Shown here: one piece after another, positions 1-13,079 of the stretch
How positions within the stretch are numbered: position 1 is the stretch's first letter
Layout of the letters: each line of letters begins with the position of its first letter
Source: Xestospongia muta
Taxonomy: Eukaryota > Porifera > Demospongiae > Haplosclerida > Petrosiidae
DNA length: 64,000 bases
Reading direction: 5' to 3'
NCBI GenBank assembly: GCA_963693285.1
Contig: OY848922.1
Coordinates: 2,592,923-2,656,922 of the forward strand
The notes under the pieces: generated by a model
Told to the model about the DNA's origin: nothing
The model's database searches: none
What the model saw: only the letters and a program-made list of their open reading frames with translations
Position numbers and translations under genes: made by a program

Positions 1-235
1 TACCACAGTGACATAGGATAGCTACCATTAGTAAGCTCTAGACTAGTGAACATTGGTACTTACCACAGTGACATAGGATAGCTAGCTACCGTTTATAAGC
101 TCTAGACTAGTAAACATCAGTACTTACCACAGTGACATAGGATAGCTGCCATTAGTAAGATCTAGACTAGTGAACATCAGCACTTAACAAATTGACTGAC
201 CTAGGATAGCTATCATTAGACTTATTATTATGATA
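1..235. repeat. 60-bp satellite array, left window edge
   Basis: About four tandem copies of a 60-bp unit beginning TACCACAGTGACxTAGGATA and containing CTCTAGACTAG. The array is cut by the window start. A degenerate reverse-complement piece follows at about 262-325. The same unit recurs at 57.9-58.5 kb (opposite orientation) and 62.9-64.0 kb (same orientation). Confidence 0.95.
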
Positions 236-330
236 TGTTTCATAGTTTTCACTAGTCTATTTTATATGTCACTGTGGTAAGTATGTAGTATGTTTATTAG
301 TCTAGAGTTCACTAGTTTACATTTCTATAG

Positions 331-2079
331 CCGTTGGTTACTTTACTCTTGGCAGACGACTAGGAGCTCTTAATATTAGCAATGTACCCAAAGACTGTCA
401 GGATTTCATTGATAATACTCAGATATTTCTTGAAGGGTTGCAGAAAGCTGCATTTGCTCCTCCTCTTTATAAAATATATCCCACAAAATTGTGGAAACAG
501 ATGATAAATAGTCAAGATCAGGTAAGTATAAATTCTACATGAAGTAATTTCTACTATACATCTATTGTGTACATGTGTCAAGGCATCTGTAGTATGTTAT
601 TTCATTATAATACTCACTGTTATTTTGTCACATGACTTAAGTTTATATATGTACAGTCATTTGTATGTCCCAGCTCTTTATATTTAGAAAATTTGAAATT
701 ACCACAAATTAAATACTTATTTGTAATATATTACCTTTGTTTAAAGTACAGCATTATTCTAAGGATTAGCAGAAGAGAAATTATACTAGATATATCATGT
801 CTACAGATGTATAAGCTAGCCATGTCTTTTATGGAAGAGAAAATATCAGAAGTGGAAACTCTCAAAACAAAAGTAGTCAACAAAGATGAAGATATTCCTG
901 ATAAAATGGATTTTTTGACGTACATGATACTCTTTGATAAACTGACAAAAGAGGAGCTGACAAGCAATGCTATTGATCTTATTTTTGGAGGAATTGATAC
1001 AGTAATAACACAGTTTCTTCCATAATTTAATGTTACTATTTCTATCATTTCAGACCTCCTATACTTTGGTATGGTGTCTATATAACTTAGCTACTAATCC
1101 TGAGGTTCAGATCAAGTTACGAGATGAAGTTATGAAGGTGGTAGGAGATAATGAGATTGTAACTCCAGCTCATATTCACAGTATGCCTTATCTTAGAAAC
1201 TGTGTTAAAGAAACATTAAGGTGAGTGAGTCCAGTAATTAATAAATTGTGTTTACATTATTGTTTGTTTATTTACTTGTTATTTTGTTGTTAGGTTGTAT
1301 CCTTTATTAATGGCTAATATCAGGACCCTTAAAAAGGACATAGTTCTCTCTGGATATAAAGTGCCAGCTGGAGTAAGTTTTCTTTAATAAAACTATATTA
1401 AAACACACTCATTATAATTAATTAAACAATATCAATAATGTTAATAAATTCATCTTACACTCACAGGTTCAAGTTCTCATTCCAACACTAGTGATGGGTC
1501 GACTGCCTGAAAATTTCCTCATGAACCAGACAGTTTTCACCCTGACAGATGGTATCGTGAAGGAGAGTATCCAACAAACCTTTTTGCTTTTTTACCATTT
1601 GGATTTGGACCAAGAATGTGCATTGGTAAGCTAAATTGTTAGACTGTGTTATGTTACCCTGTGTCACTATAATGTAATGTTATTATAACAGTATATTTTA
1701 CAAAGATAACTAAGTATTTTACTTAATTTCTGTAATGAACACACAAGACAAAATGTGGTTTGATTTTAATATTTGATTTACCCATTTATTCTATTCTTTT
1801 ACAATTACCTTAACTGAAAGAGATATTTTATTTTCTCATTACATTACATAATATATTTAATATCTATAATATTGCAGTCTTTTTGCATTACTTTTATTTT
1901 TTCTCTTACATTCAGGTCGTAGACTAGCTGAATTAGAGTTACACATAACATTTACTCATCTTATTAAGAGGTTCCATATTGAATATCCCGAGAAAATACC
2001 CATGGATTACATTGTGAGGTTACTAATAGTTCCAGAGAGACAACTTGATTTGATATTTCAAGATATTACTGTACGATAA
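331..2079 (+). pseudogene. Mitochondrial-clan cytochrome P450, 3' two-thirds, frameshifted in the PERF region
   Basis: Six exons are readable: 331-521, 807-1001, 1054-1220, 1294-1372, 1467-1625 and 1916-2079; earlier exons are outside the window. The I-helix motif GGIDTTSYT spans the second junction, the K-helix ExxR reads KETLR, and the heme-binding loop [10 protein letters not shown] is encoded at about 1595-1625 and continues as RRLAELELH in the last exon. The P450 enzymes of this clan (CYP11/24/27-like) oxidise sterols and other lipids in mitochondria, using adrenodoxin. Exon 1467-1625 is one base shorter than its duplicate at 7233-7392 (TTTCCTCATG instead of TTTCCCTCATG), so the PERF-like segment is out of frame before the heme loop. 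Either this is a young pseudogene, an assembly error, or the transcript uses the downstream copy. Family call is firm; the subfamily is not determined. Confidence 0.75.
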
Positions 2080-3460
2080 CAATATTACTGTAATTAATCT
2101 TTAGATAACTTAGCTGACACAAGATTTTATTTTATTTTCTTTATACTGTCTTAAATATGCTATACCATATACTTTATATTTGATAATCCTTTAAATAGTT
2201 CCTTTAATAATATATCATTAAAAATAATGTGTGATTGATTACTGACTAAATTTGTATGCCATTAATACATACAGCATTCAGTCACTGGCACCATGGATAT
2301 TGGAGTATCTAATTAATTATGAGGCTATTAGTGTTAAAATTGAGTGGAGGTATATAGGTGGAATGCAATATAATAATGGTATAACCAGCATTAATTAGTT
2401 TTGGTCTGGATCATTCCTCATATCTTAAGTCATTTTCAGTACTGACAATGTAATATCTCATTTGCTACAAGGTATTAATTAGAGTACTAACATTATACTA
2501 AGGCCATTGTGGTTCATTGAATATAATGTATATACCCTTACTCTCTTCCTCTTTAGATGTTAAATACTAAGGTTAAGGCTATATCACAGAAAAAATTAAT
2601 TGGTTGATTTAACCAGTATTCACTATATAATAATAATAATAATAATAATAATGATAATAATAATAATAATAGTTATTATTATTATTTATACGTGTATGTT
2701 GCTGTGTGAGAGAGAGACAAATGAAATTAAACCCCACCCTTAACTACCAACTCACATAGCAACCACTAATAATTAATTTTATTTATTATCGATAACCATG
2801 AGGGCTACAGTGAAGGGTGTGACTGACAATACTCGAAGCTTCTTGCTAGCTTGCTTCTTTGCCAGCATTTCCAGCATTATATAGTGATAACTATATTTAA
2901 TTAGTTTAGTTAGCTATCAACTAATGACTTTAACTATAAAAAAATAGATGTTTAGATGTTTAATATTTTTCATGGATTCTAAAATGCAAAACAATTCATT
3001 TATTTAAAGATACATAAAGTTTATAAACAACAGATACAATATCATATGATAGGTGTGGTACACAAGACTATTAATTATATCTACCACTATTACATTATTA
3101 TACAACACTGTATATAATAATATAATAAACATCACTGCCTTAAAAGTATATTATTACTTTGTAATAGAGTAAGTTAGATTAAATTAGGTATCAATTACAT
3201 TCTTGTTGTTTGTTAAAATGACTGAAATAATATCTAACTAATAAACATGTTCAGGTATGTCAATAAACAACTATTTAATAACCATTTGATTATAATGAAT
3301 TCAAAAGAATTCATATATTAAAAGTTACATAAAGTTTATAAAGAACAGATACAATATCATATGATAGGTGTGGTACACATTACTAACTATACATCATATC
3401 CTAAAATATAGAAAAAAATTACAATAAACATTAAAGTATGGTGAAATAAATCCTCGCCCA
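2080..3460. other. Intergenic sequence with (AAT)n microsatellite
   Basis: No coding exon seen. It holds an (AAT/TAA)n tract at about 2625-2690 next to a short TTGGTTGATTTAACC motif that resembles the terminal repeats of MITEs elsewhere in the window. The region is duplicated at about 7847-9216 with a longer AAT tract. Confidence 0.6.
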
Positions 3461-5426
3461 TTACAATGTGTTACAATATTTAGGGACTGAACTGGGTTCA
3501 TTTAGTTTCAGATAATGACAGCCAACTTCTGCAAGTAAGTTGGCACAATCATCTGGAGAAGGACAATCTAGAAAATAAAATATAATGTGTTATATTATCA
3601 TCAAAACATCTTACAAGATAATTACTTTGTAATAGAATAAACTATAATCAGCTTTCAAATACATACATTGTCCATTGTATATAATAATTGGTATATGTGG
3701 ACATTTACAATATATTTTTACTATAATACTTTTCATATGCAATTAACTCAAAACTATATTATTATAGGAGTAATCTCTTAAAACGTTCAAATCTCTAAAG
3801 CCTGGTTTAGTGTATACATGACATAACTATACTGGTATATTGTCTGTGAGCCCATGTAATTTTTTATTAACAGACCTGGAAACCAATCTAATACTATTAG
3901 TAGACAGTCTAATAAAATTTAGATTACTGGTATAGTATGGCTTTGGTAATTCCTATCAAAACACTGATATATATCATTAGTTGCAGATATATATATATAC
4001 TTATCAGTTGTATTGTTTTCAACCTCTTTCTACTCCTTTATCTACAATTACACTTACTGGCTTTAAGTAACATTCCAGCAACATAGCCATATCCACGAAA
4101 ATCATGAAACCCATAGACACTGACATATATCTTGCCATTAGGATGACTATGACTAATAGTATAGGTTCCAGTAGCTGCAGTGGCAAAGCCATATCCTGAG
4201 ATAGTTCCATCACTGTTATAAATTGATGTCCAATTTAGCTCAGTCAGTACACTATTAATTATAACAGTACCATTGAAATAAGAATCTGCTGGTAATGCTA
4301 TACTGTAGAAGTTTGTTGGCATTGTTGGTAATGTAGTAAATGTGACACAGTGAGGGTATTGTCTAAGAGGAGGGACTGTCATTAAGAGTGGATCACCAAA
4401 ATTATTGGATACAGGGAAGTCACGACTAAATCCTACCTCAGCAATGTAACATGGTTGACTGCAAACAGCATGACAATATGTATTAGGCTCACTATCAAAT
4501 GTGAAAATGTCACCAGATAAAGCCAAAGTTGATGATGTTAGATTTTGCAAACAAGTTATATTAATTTTCGTGTCATCTTTTGATGCTATAATTTTAAATC
4601 TTTGTCCATTGGTACGACTCTCCAGTGGTGTTAGTAAGAAGTCTGTCCCCCAATTTATAGTGGGTGGTACTTGAGTAGATAAAGGATCACAATCATGATT
4701 TACCGGTACCTGTGCACACTGATGTCCTCCAACAACTGTCAGTGGATAATTAGATACAATCTTTGTTCCACTAAGATCTACTCTTATTGCTGTTATCAAT
4801 AATGTCTGCAATGAATGTAATGTAATAGTATGACTGGTACCAGGTGTGATTGTAACTGTAGTACTAGTACTTTGTTGAGGATCTTGTGGTAGTTGTACTG
4901 TTTGAGTAGGTGTAATAGTCACTGTTGTGTTATCTCTACAACCTACTAAGAGGATCTGACCTTGTCGGATCAATTGATTAGATCCCTCTGACATTCCATA
5001 ATAGATGTACTCATCTACAAAATGATCATGACATGGTAGAGCTAAATAGGTCATAGCAGGTGTAGTTAAATGTCCAACTAGAACGAGAGAGATAGGTTGA
5101 CTTGAGGAAGATGTCACATGTAGTCCAAGATGACGATAAGTATAACTGGAATCTAGTACTTGTAAATTTGATGGTATAGTAACAAAGGTAGCAGCATTAG
5201 CTGTTGTAGTTCCAGTATGACTGAATCCAGTTGAAGAAGATATGTTAAATTGAACTGGAGTTGAACTCTTTGTGAAAACAATCATTTCTATGAGATTACT
5301 TGAAGGAAGCTGTCGTAAGAAAGCAACGTGGAATTCACTAGCAGCATAGCTGGGCAACCCATCAGCTCCTGGGCAGATGTTAATACCTACTAGAGCTAAA
5401 ACAGTCGTTGTTAGTATAAGATTCAT
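3461..5426 (-). CDS. Secreted IgGFc-binding-domain protein, copy A
   Basis: Two coding exons: 5426-4058 and 3567-3461, joined at GCCA|GTAAGT and TAG|ATTGTCC, giving about 491 aa. If the intron is ignored the frame stops after KASKCNCR, but all three full copies keep the same splice signals and a 107-nt second exon, so the spliced form is preferred. The start chosen is the Met before a signal peptide (MNLILTTTVLALVG). An open conserved stretch upstream (MGSCTIKNSPS) could give a longer N-terminus. The body matches the IgGFc-binding N-terminal domain family (PF17517 type): the signature PLTVVGGHQCA, then CDPLSTQVPPTINWGTDFLL, with many N-x-S/T glycosylation sites. The second exon adds a four-cysteine tail (CPSPDDCANLL...GCHYL...KYCNTL) that I cannot assign. 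Relatives are secreted mucus or surface proteins in animals; the ligand here is unknown. Confidence 0.85.
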
Positions 5427-5529
5427 CGCGCTCTTTGCACATAAACAGGTTGAAGGGCTGTTTTTAATTGTACAGGAGCCCATAGTACGTAGCCTACCAA
5501 AGAAGGAAGCATCAATAAACACTCGTTCT

Positions 5530-6227
5530 ATATATGGTCATTATCTAAACATGTTTGCTTCATACTGTACGTACCACGTAGTTGCTTCTGGTGTAGAAAA
5601 TCTATTTAAAAGTAGAGATATCTTTATAATGACTCAGTCAGAGGAGTATGATACATGGATGTCATTAAAATGAAACAAGTAGGAATCTAATCAGTGTGTT
5701 GTTTTCCTTATTCTTAAAAGCTGTCATATATAACTATTATTCATAGGTTTGTCTTAGTTGTCTCCTTCTTTGGGTTAAGATGTAGGTGAGGGTATATTAA
5801 TTGTCTCATTCCTTGCATTAAGAATGAACAAACACATCTTTATATACATATAAATTTATTAAGCTTCATTGCACATCTTGATTGTGGTTAATTATGTCTA
5901 CCATTATTACAACACTCTGCCTACTGGTTTCATTAAATTTTTTTTCATAATAATATGATAAACATCACAACCTTAAAAGTATATTATTACATTGTTTGAG
6001 TAAAATTAGGTATAAATTACATTCCTATTTGTTAAAGTAGTTAAATAACACTAACTTAATAAACATGTAACGAATATGACAGTAAACAATCGTGGTGTTA
6101 ATTTAAATACCATTTGATTATTATAAATTCATTTATTAAAGGTTACATAAAGTTTATGAACAACAGATACAATCAGCATCAATATCATATGGATACAAAA
6201 ACTATACATAATGGTGAACCACACCTA
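5530..6227. other. Upstream flank of IgGFc copy A
   Basis: No gene seen. It is duplicated at about 11295-11990, and part of it (~5620-5860) is repeated in inverted orientation at about 14515-14750. Shared promoter sequence was therefore copied with the gene. Confidence 0.5.
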
Positions 6228-6685
6228 TTACAATGTGTTACACTATTTAAGGGCTAAATTGGTTTCATTTAGTTTCAGATAATGACAGCGTACAGTTACA
6301 AGTAACTTGGCACATTCATTTGGAGTAGGACAACCTAGAAAATAAAATATGATATGTTATATTATCATCTAAAGATTTTATAAGATAATTACTTAGAATA
6401 TAAATTAATATTAATTACCCCCTTTTAGGGAGTATGCAAAACAGTAGAAATATTGATAATAAATTATAACCAGCTTTCAAATTTATACATTGTTCATTGT
6501 ATATAATAATTGGTATATATGGGCATTTACTATGTTTTTACTACAATAATTTTCATATGCTATTTAACTCAAATTATAGTATTAATGATTAACCTCTTTA
6601 AAGCCTGTGTTTGTGTACACATGACATAACTATACTGGTATGTTGTCTGTGAGCCCATGTAATTTTTTATTAACTGACTAGTTGC

Positions 6686-6725
<40 letters not shown>

Positions 6726-7055
6726 TTATAAGTTCAATACCTTTCTCCTCCTTTATCTTTATCAATTACACTTACTGGCTTTAAGTAACATTCCAGCAAC
6801 ATAGCCATATCCACGAAAATTATGAAACCCATAGACACTGACATATATCTTGCCATTAGGATGACTATGACTAATAGTATAGGTTCCATTAGCTGCAGTG
6901 GCAAATCCATATCCTGAGATAGTTCCATCACTGTTATAAATTGATGTCCAATTTAATTCAGTCAGTACACCATTAATTATAATAATATATAATTAATTAT
7001 AATCCATAATAAATATACTCATCTACAAAATGATCATGACATGGAAGAGCTAAAC
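6228..7055 (-). pseudogene. IgGFc-domain gene relic A' with internal deletion
   Basis: The 107-nt second exon survives at 6334-6228 but has an early stop (ALK then TAG). The C-terminal part of exon 1 survives from 6776 to about 6980 (reading ELNWTSIYNSDGTISGYGF). It is then joined through an AT-rich scar at about 6980-7000 to a short piece from the middle of the gene (ALPCHDHFVDEYIYYG). The central ~700 nt and the 5' end are missing. An (AT)n tract lies in the intron at about 6688-6724. Confidence 0.85.
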
Positions 7056-7153
7056 ACTGTCAACAGAGTCCTCATTTGGGATAATTATCCATTACCACAA
7101 ATTGAAGATATTTTTGCTGCATTACAAGGAGGAAAGTTGTTTTCTAAAAAACT
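7056..7153 (+). mobile_element. Gypsy-type reverse transcriptase fragment
   Basis: About 32 codons read TVNRVLIWDNYPLPQIEDIF followed by AALQGGKLFSK, the conserved fingers/palm entry of Ty3/Gypsy RT (YPLPxIxDxFAxLxGGxxFSKLD). Nothing else of the element is present. It sits exactly at the junction between duplication units A and B. Confidence 0.8.
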
Positions 7154-7232
7154 AAAAAAATTATTAAAACACACTCATTATAATTAATTAAACAATATCA
7201 ATAATGTTAATAAATTCATCTTACACTCACAG

Positions 7233-7846
7233 GTTCAAGTTCTCATTCCAACACTAGTGATGGGTCGACTGCCTGAAAATTTCCCTCATGAACCAGACAG
7301 TTTTCACTCTGACAGATGGTATCGTGTAGGAGAGTATCCAACAAACCTTTTTGCTTTTTTACCATTTGGATTTGGACCAAGAATGTGCATTGGTAAGCTA
7401 AATTGTTAGACTGTGTTATGTTACCCTGTGTCACTATAATGTAATGTTATTATAACAGTATATTTTACAAAGATAACTAAGTATTTTACTTAATTTCTGT
7501 AATGAACACACAAGACAAAATGTGGTTTGATTTTAATATTTGATTTACCCATTTATTCTATTCTTTTACAATTACCTTAACTGAAAGAGATATTTTATTT
7601 TCTCATTACATTAAATAATATATTTGATATCTATATTATTGTAGTCTTTTTGCATTACTTTTATTTTTTCTCTTACACTCAGGTCGTAGACTAGCTGAAT
7701 TAGAGTTACACATAACATTAACTCATCTTATTAAGAGGTTCCATATTGAATATCCTGAGAAAATACCCATGGATTACATTGTGAGGTTACTAATAGTTCC
7801 AGAGAGACAATTTGATTTGATATTTCAAGATATTACTGTACGATAA
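7233..7846 (+). pseudogene. Cytochrome P450 3'-terminal exons (duplicate, in frame)
   Basis: Exons 7233-7392 and 7683-7846 duplicate the last two P450 exons. This copy is in frame through the PERF-like segment ([15 protein letters not shown]) and the heme loop [10 protein letters not shown] to a stop at 7844-7846. Upstream P450 exons are not repeated, so on its own it is a fragment. It could act as an alternative 3' end for the gene starting before position 331 if splicing skips across ~5.7 kb; otherwise it is non-functional. Confidence 0.8.
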
Positions 7847-8391
7847 CAATATTACTGTAATTAATCTTTAGATAACTTAGCTGACACAAGATTTTATTTT
7901 CTTTTCTGTATACTGTCTTAAATATTCTATACCATATACTTTATATTTGATAATCCTTTAAATAGTTCCTTTAATAATGCTATAATTAAAAATAATGTGT
8001 GATTGATTACTGACTAAATTTGTATGCCATTAATACATACAGCATTCAGTCACTGTCACCATGGATATTGGAGTATCTAATTAATTATGAGGCTATTAGT
8101 GTTAAAATTGAGTGGAGGTATATAGGTGGAATGTAATATAATAATGGTATAACCATCATTAGTTAGTTTTGGTGTGGATCATTCCTCATATCTTAAGTGA
8201 TTTTCAGTACTGACAATGTAATATCTCATTTGCTACAAGGCAATAATTAGAGTACTAACATTATACTAAGGCTATTGTGGTTCATTGAATATAATGTATA
8301 TACCCTTACTCTCTTCCTCTTTAGATGTTAAATACTAAGGTTAAGGCTATATCACAGAAAAAATTAATTGGTTGATTTAACCAGTGTTCAC

Positions 8392-8430
<39 letters not shown>

Positions 8431-9216
8431 GTTATTATTATTATTTATACGTGTATGTTGCTGTGTGAGAGACAAATGAAATTAAACCGCACCCTTAACT
8501 ACCAACTCACATAGCAGCCAATAATAATTAATTTTATTTATTATCCATAACCATGAGGGCTACAGTGAAGGGTGTGACTGATAATACTCGAAGCTTCTTG
8601 CTAGCTTGCTTCTTTGCCAGCATTTCCAGCATTATATAGTGATAACTATATTTAATTAGTTTAGTTAGCTATCAACTAATGACTTTAACTATAAAAAAAA
8701 TAGATGTTTAGATGTTTAATATTTTTCATGGATTCTAAAATGCAAAACAATTCATTTATTTAAAGATACATAAAGTTTATAAACAACAGATACAATATCA
8801 TATGATAGGTGTGGTACACAAGACTATTAATTATATCTACCACTATTACATTATTATACAACACTGTATATAATAATATAATAAACATCACTACCTTAAA
8901 AGTATATTATTACTTTGTAATAGAATAAGTTAGATTAAATTAGGTATCAATTACATTCTTGTTGTTTGTTAAAATGACTGAAATAATATCTAACTAATAA
9001 ACATGTTCAGGTATGTCAATAAACAACTATTTAATAACCATTTGATTATAATGAATTCAAAAGAATTCATATATTAAAAGTTACATAAAGTTTATAAAGA
9101 ACAGATACAATATCATATGATAGGTGTGGTACACATTACTAACTATACATCATATCCTAAAATATAGAAAAAAATTACAATAAACATTAAAGTATGGTGA
9201 AATAAATCCTCGCCCA

Positions 9217-11191
9217 TTACAATGTGTTACAATATTTAGGGACTGAACTGGGTTCATTTAGTTTCAGATAATGACAGCCAACCTCTGCAAGTAAGTTGGC
9301 ACAATCATCTGGAGAAGGACAATCTAGAAAATAAAATATAATGTGTTATATTATCATCAAAACATCTTACAAGATAATTACTTTGTAATAGAATAAACTA
9401 TAATCAGCTTTCAAATACATACATTGTCCATTGTATATAATAATTGGTATATATGGACATTTACAATATATTTTTACTATAATACTTTTGATATGCAATT
9501 AACTCAAAACTATATTATTATAGGAGTAATCTCTTAAAACGTTCAAATCTCTAAAGCCTGGTTTAGTGTATACATGACATAACTATACTGGTATATTGTC
9601 TGTGAGCCCATGTAATTTTTTATTAACAGACCTGGAAACCAATCTAATACTATTAGTAGACAGTCTAATAAAATTTAGATTACTGGTATAGTATGGCTTT
9701 GGTAATTCCTATCAAAACACTGATATATATCATTAGTTGCAGATATATATATATATATATACTTATCAGTTGTATTGTTTTCAACCTCTTTCTACTCCTT
9801 TATCTACAATTACACTTACTGGCTTTAAGTAACATTCCAGCAACATAGCCATATCCACGAAAATCATGAAACCCATAGACACTGACATATATCTTGCCAT
9901 TAGGATGACTATGACTAATAGTATAGGTTCCATTAGCTGCAATGGCAAAGCCATATCCTGAGATAGTTCCATCACTGTTATAAATTGATGTCCAATTTAG
10001 CTCAGTCAGTACACTATTAATTATAACAGTACCATTGAAATAAGAATCTGCTGGTAATGCTATACTGTAGAAGTTTGTTGGCATTGTTGGTAAAGTAGTA
10101 AATGTGACACAGTGAGGGTATTGTCTAAGAGGAGGGACTGTCATTAAGAGTGGATCACCAAAGTTATTGGATACAGGAAAGTCACGACTAAATCCAACCT
10201 CAGCAATGTAACATGGCTGACTGCAGACAGCATGACAATATGTATTGGGCTCACTATCAAATGTGAAAATGTCACCAGATAAAGCCAAAGTTGATGATGT
10301 TAGATTTTGTAGACAAGTTATATTAATTTTAGTGTCATCTTTTGATGCTATAATTTTAAATCTTTGTCCATTGGTACGACTCTCCAGTGGTGTTAGTAAG
10401 AAGTCTGTCTCCCAATTTATAGTGGGTGGTACTTGAGTAGATAAAGGATCACAATCACCATAATTTACCGGTACCTGTGCACACTGATGTCCTCCAACAA
10501 CTGTCAGTGGATAATTAGATACAATCTTTGTTCCACTAAGATCTACTCTTAATGCTGTTATCAATAATGTCTGCAATGAATGTAATGTAATAGTATAACT
10601 GGTACCAGCTGTGATTGTAACTGTAGTACTAGTACTTTGTTGAGGATCTTGTGGTAGTTGTACTGTTTGAGTAGGTGTAATAGTCACTGTTGTGTTATCT
10701 CTACAACCTACTAAGAGAATCTGACCTTGTCGGTTTACTTGATTAGATCCCTCTGACATTCCATAATAGATGTACTCATCTACAAAATGATCATGACATG
10801 GTAGAGCTAAATAGGTCATAGCAGGTGTAGTTATATGTCCAAGTAGAACGAGAGAGATAGGTTGACTTGGGGAAGATGTCACACGAAGTCCAAGATGACG
10901 ATAGGTATAACTGGAATCTAGTACTTGTAAATTTGATGGTATAGTAACAAAGGTAGCAGCATTAGCTGTTGTAGTTCCAGTATGATTGAATCCAGTTGAA
11001 GATGATATGTTAAATTGAACTGGAGTTGAACTCTTTGTGAAAACAATCATTTCTAGAGGACTACTTGATAAAAACTGTCGTAAGAAAGCAACGTGGAATT
11101 CACTAGCAGCATAGCTGGGCAACCCATCAGCTCCTGTGCAGATGTTAATACCTACTAGAGCTAAAACAGTCGTTGTTAGTAGAAGATTCAT
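9217..11191 (-). CDS. Secreted IgGFc-binding-domain protein, copy B
   Basis: Same two-exon structure as copy A (11191-9820 and 9323-9217), about 492 aa. Start at the Met of the signal peptide MNLLLTTTVLALVG. It keeps the family segments PLTVVGGHQCA and a CDPLSTQVPPTINW core, an extra glycine-aspartate (NYGDCDP) that copy A lacks, many N-glycosylation sequons and the four-Cys tail exon. Changes against copy A are scattered single residues, so both appear under constraint or have been homogenised. Probably a secreted or surface protein of unknown ligand. Confidence 0.85.
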
Positions 11192-11991
11192 CGTGCTCTT
11201 TGCACATAAACAGGTTGAAGGGCTGTTTTTAATTGTACAGGAGCCCATAGTACGTAGCCTAGCAAAGAAGGAAGCATCAATAAACACTCGTTCTATATAT
11301 GGTCATTATCTAAACATGTTTGCTTCATACTGTACGTACCACGTAGTTGCTTCTGGTGTAGAAAATCTATTTAAAAGTAGAGATATCTTTGTAATGACTC
11401 AGTCAGAGGAGTATGATACACAGATGTCATTAAAATGAAACAAGTAGCAATCTAATCAGTGTGTTGTTTTCCTGATTCTTAAAAGCTGTCATATATGACT
11501 ATTATTCATAGGTTTGTCTTAGTTGTCTCCTTCTTTGGGTTAAGATGTAGGTGAGGGTATATTAATTGTCTCATCCTTGCATTAAGAATGAACAAGCACA
11601 TCTTTATATACATATAAATTTATTAAGCTTCATTGCACATATTGATTGTGCTTAATTATGTCTACCACTATTACAACACTCTGCCTACTGGTTTCATTAA
11701 ATTTTTTTTCATAATAATATGATAAACATCACAACCTTAAAAGTATATTATTACATTGTTTGAGTAAAATTAGGTATAAATTACATTCCTATTTGTTAAA
11801 GTAGTTAAATAACACTAACTCAATAAACATGTAACGAATATGACAGTAAACATTCATGGTGTTAATTTAAATACCATTTGATTATTATAAATTCATTTAT
11901 TAAAGGTTACATAAAGTTTATGAACAACAGATACAATCAGCATCAATATCATATGGATACAAAAACTATACATAATGGTGAACCACACCTA

Positions 11992-12873
11992 TTACAATGT
12001 GTTACACTATTTAAGGGCTAAATTGGTTTCATTTAGTTTCAGATAATGACAGCGTACAGTTACAAGTAACTTGGCACATTCATTTGGAGTAGGACAACCT
12101 AGAAAATAAAATATGATATGTTATATTATCATCTAAAGATTTTATAAGATAATTACTTAGAATATAAATTAATATTAATTACCCCTTTTAGAGAATATGC
12201 AAAACAGTAGAAATATTGATAATAAATTATAACCAGCCTTCAAATGCATACATTGTCCATTGTATATAATAATTGGTATACATGGACATTTACTATGTTT
12301 TTACTACAATAATTTTCATATCCTATTTAACTCAAATTATAGTATTAATGATTAACCTCTTTAAAGCCTGGTTTTGTGTACACATGACATAACTATAATA
12401 GTATGTTGTCTGTGAGCCCATGTAATTTTTTATTAACTGACATGAACACCAATCTAATACTGTTAATAGATACTGGTATAGTATGGCTTTGGTAATTCCT
12501 ATCAAACTCCAATATATGTCATTAGTTGCAGATATATATATACTTATAAATTGTATTGTTTTCAACCTCTTTCTACTCCTTTATCTACAATTACACTTAC
12601 TGGCTTTAAGTAACATTCCACCAACATAGCCATATCCACGATTACTACTAAACCCATAGACACTGACATATATCTTGCCATTAGGATGACTATGACTAAT
12701 AGTATAGGTTCCATTAGCTGCAGTGGCAAATCCATATCCTGAGATAGTTCCATCACTGTTATAAATTGATGTCCAATTTAACTCAGTCAGTACACCATTA
12801 ATTATAATAGTATATAATTAATTATAATCTATAATAAATATACTCATCTACAAAATGATCATGACATGGAAGA
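11992..12873 (-). pseudogene. IgGFc-domain gene relic B'
   Basis: Duplicate of relic A' within unit B: second-exon relic 12098-11992 and exon-1 C-terminal relic from 12601 upward, with the same internal deletion joint (about 12800-12830) and the same DEYIYY fragment. The identical joint shows the deletion happened before the 5.76-kb duplication. Confidence 0.85.
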
Positions 12874-12877
12874 GCTA

Positions 12878-12976
12878 AACACTCTCAACAGAGTCCTCAT
12901 TTGGGATAATTATCCATTACCATGAATTGAAGATATTTTTGCTGGATTACAAGGAGGAAAGTTGTTTTCTTAAAAA
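12878..12976 (+). mobile_element. Gypsy reverse transcriptase fragment, second copy
   Basis: Same RT scrap as at 7056-7153, but CAA has become TGA after YPLP, so it is broken. It marks the junction of unit B with the truncated third unit. Confidence 0.8.
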
Positions 12977-13079
12977 CTAAAAAACTATATTAAAACACAC
13001 TCATTATAATTAATTAAACAATATCAATAATGTTAATAAATTCATCTTACACTCACAGGTTCAAGTTCTCATTCCAAGT

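Larger units (their letters stand above)
1385..13079. repeat. Direct tandem segmental duplication, unit ~5.76 kb, about two copies plus a stub
   Basis: Unit A (~1385-7150) and unit B (~7150-12985) are near-identical over their whole length, with an offset of about 5,763 bp. A third partial copy starts at ~12985 and stops at 13079 inside the P450 exon (VQVLIP). Each unit holds, in order, the last two P450 exons (+), an AAT microsatellite, a full IgGFc-like gene (-), a relic of that gene (-), and a Gypsy reverse-transcriptase scrap (+). Low divergence suggests recent origin or ongoing conversion. Confidence 0.93.

Noticed and set aside
1..13079. Uncollapsed haplotypes instead of true tandem duplication
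   Set aside because: Kept as a caution only: direct head-to-tail order with a third truncated unit and a shared internal joint is easier to explain by real duplication, but read depth was not available.
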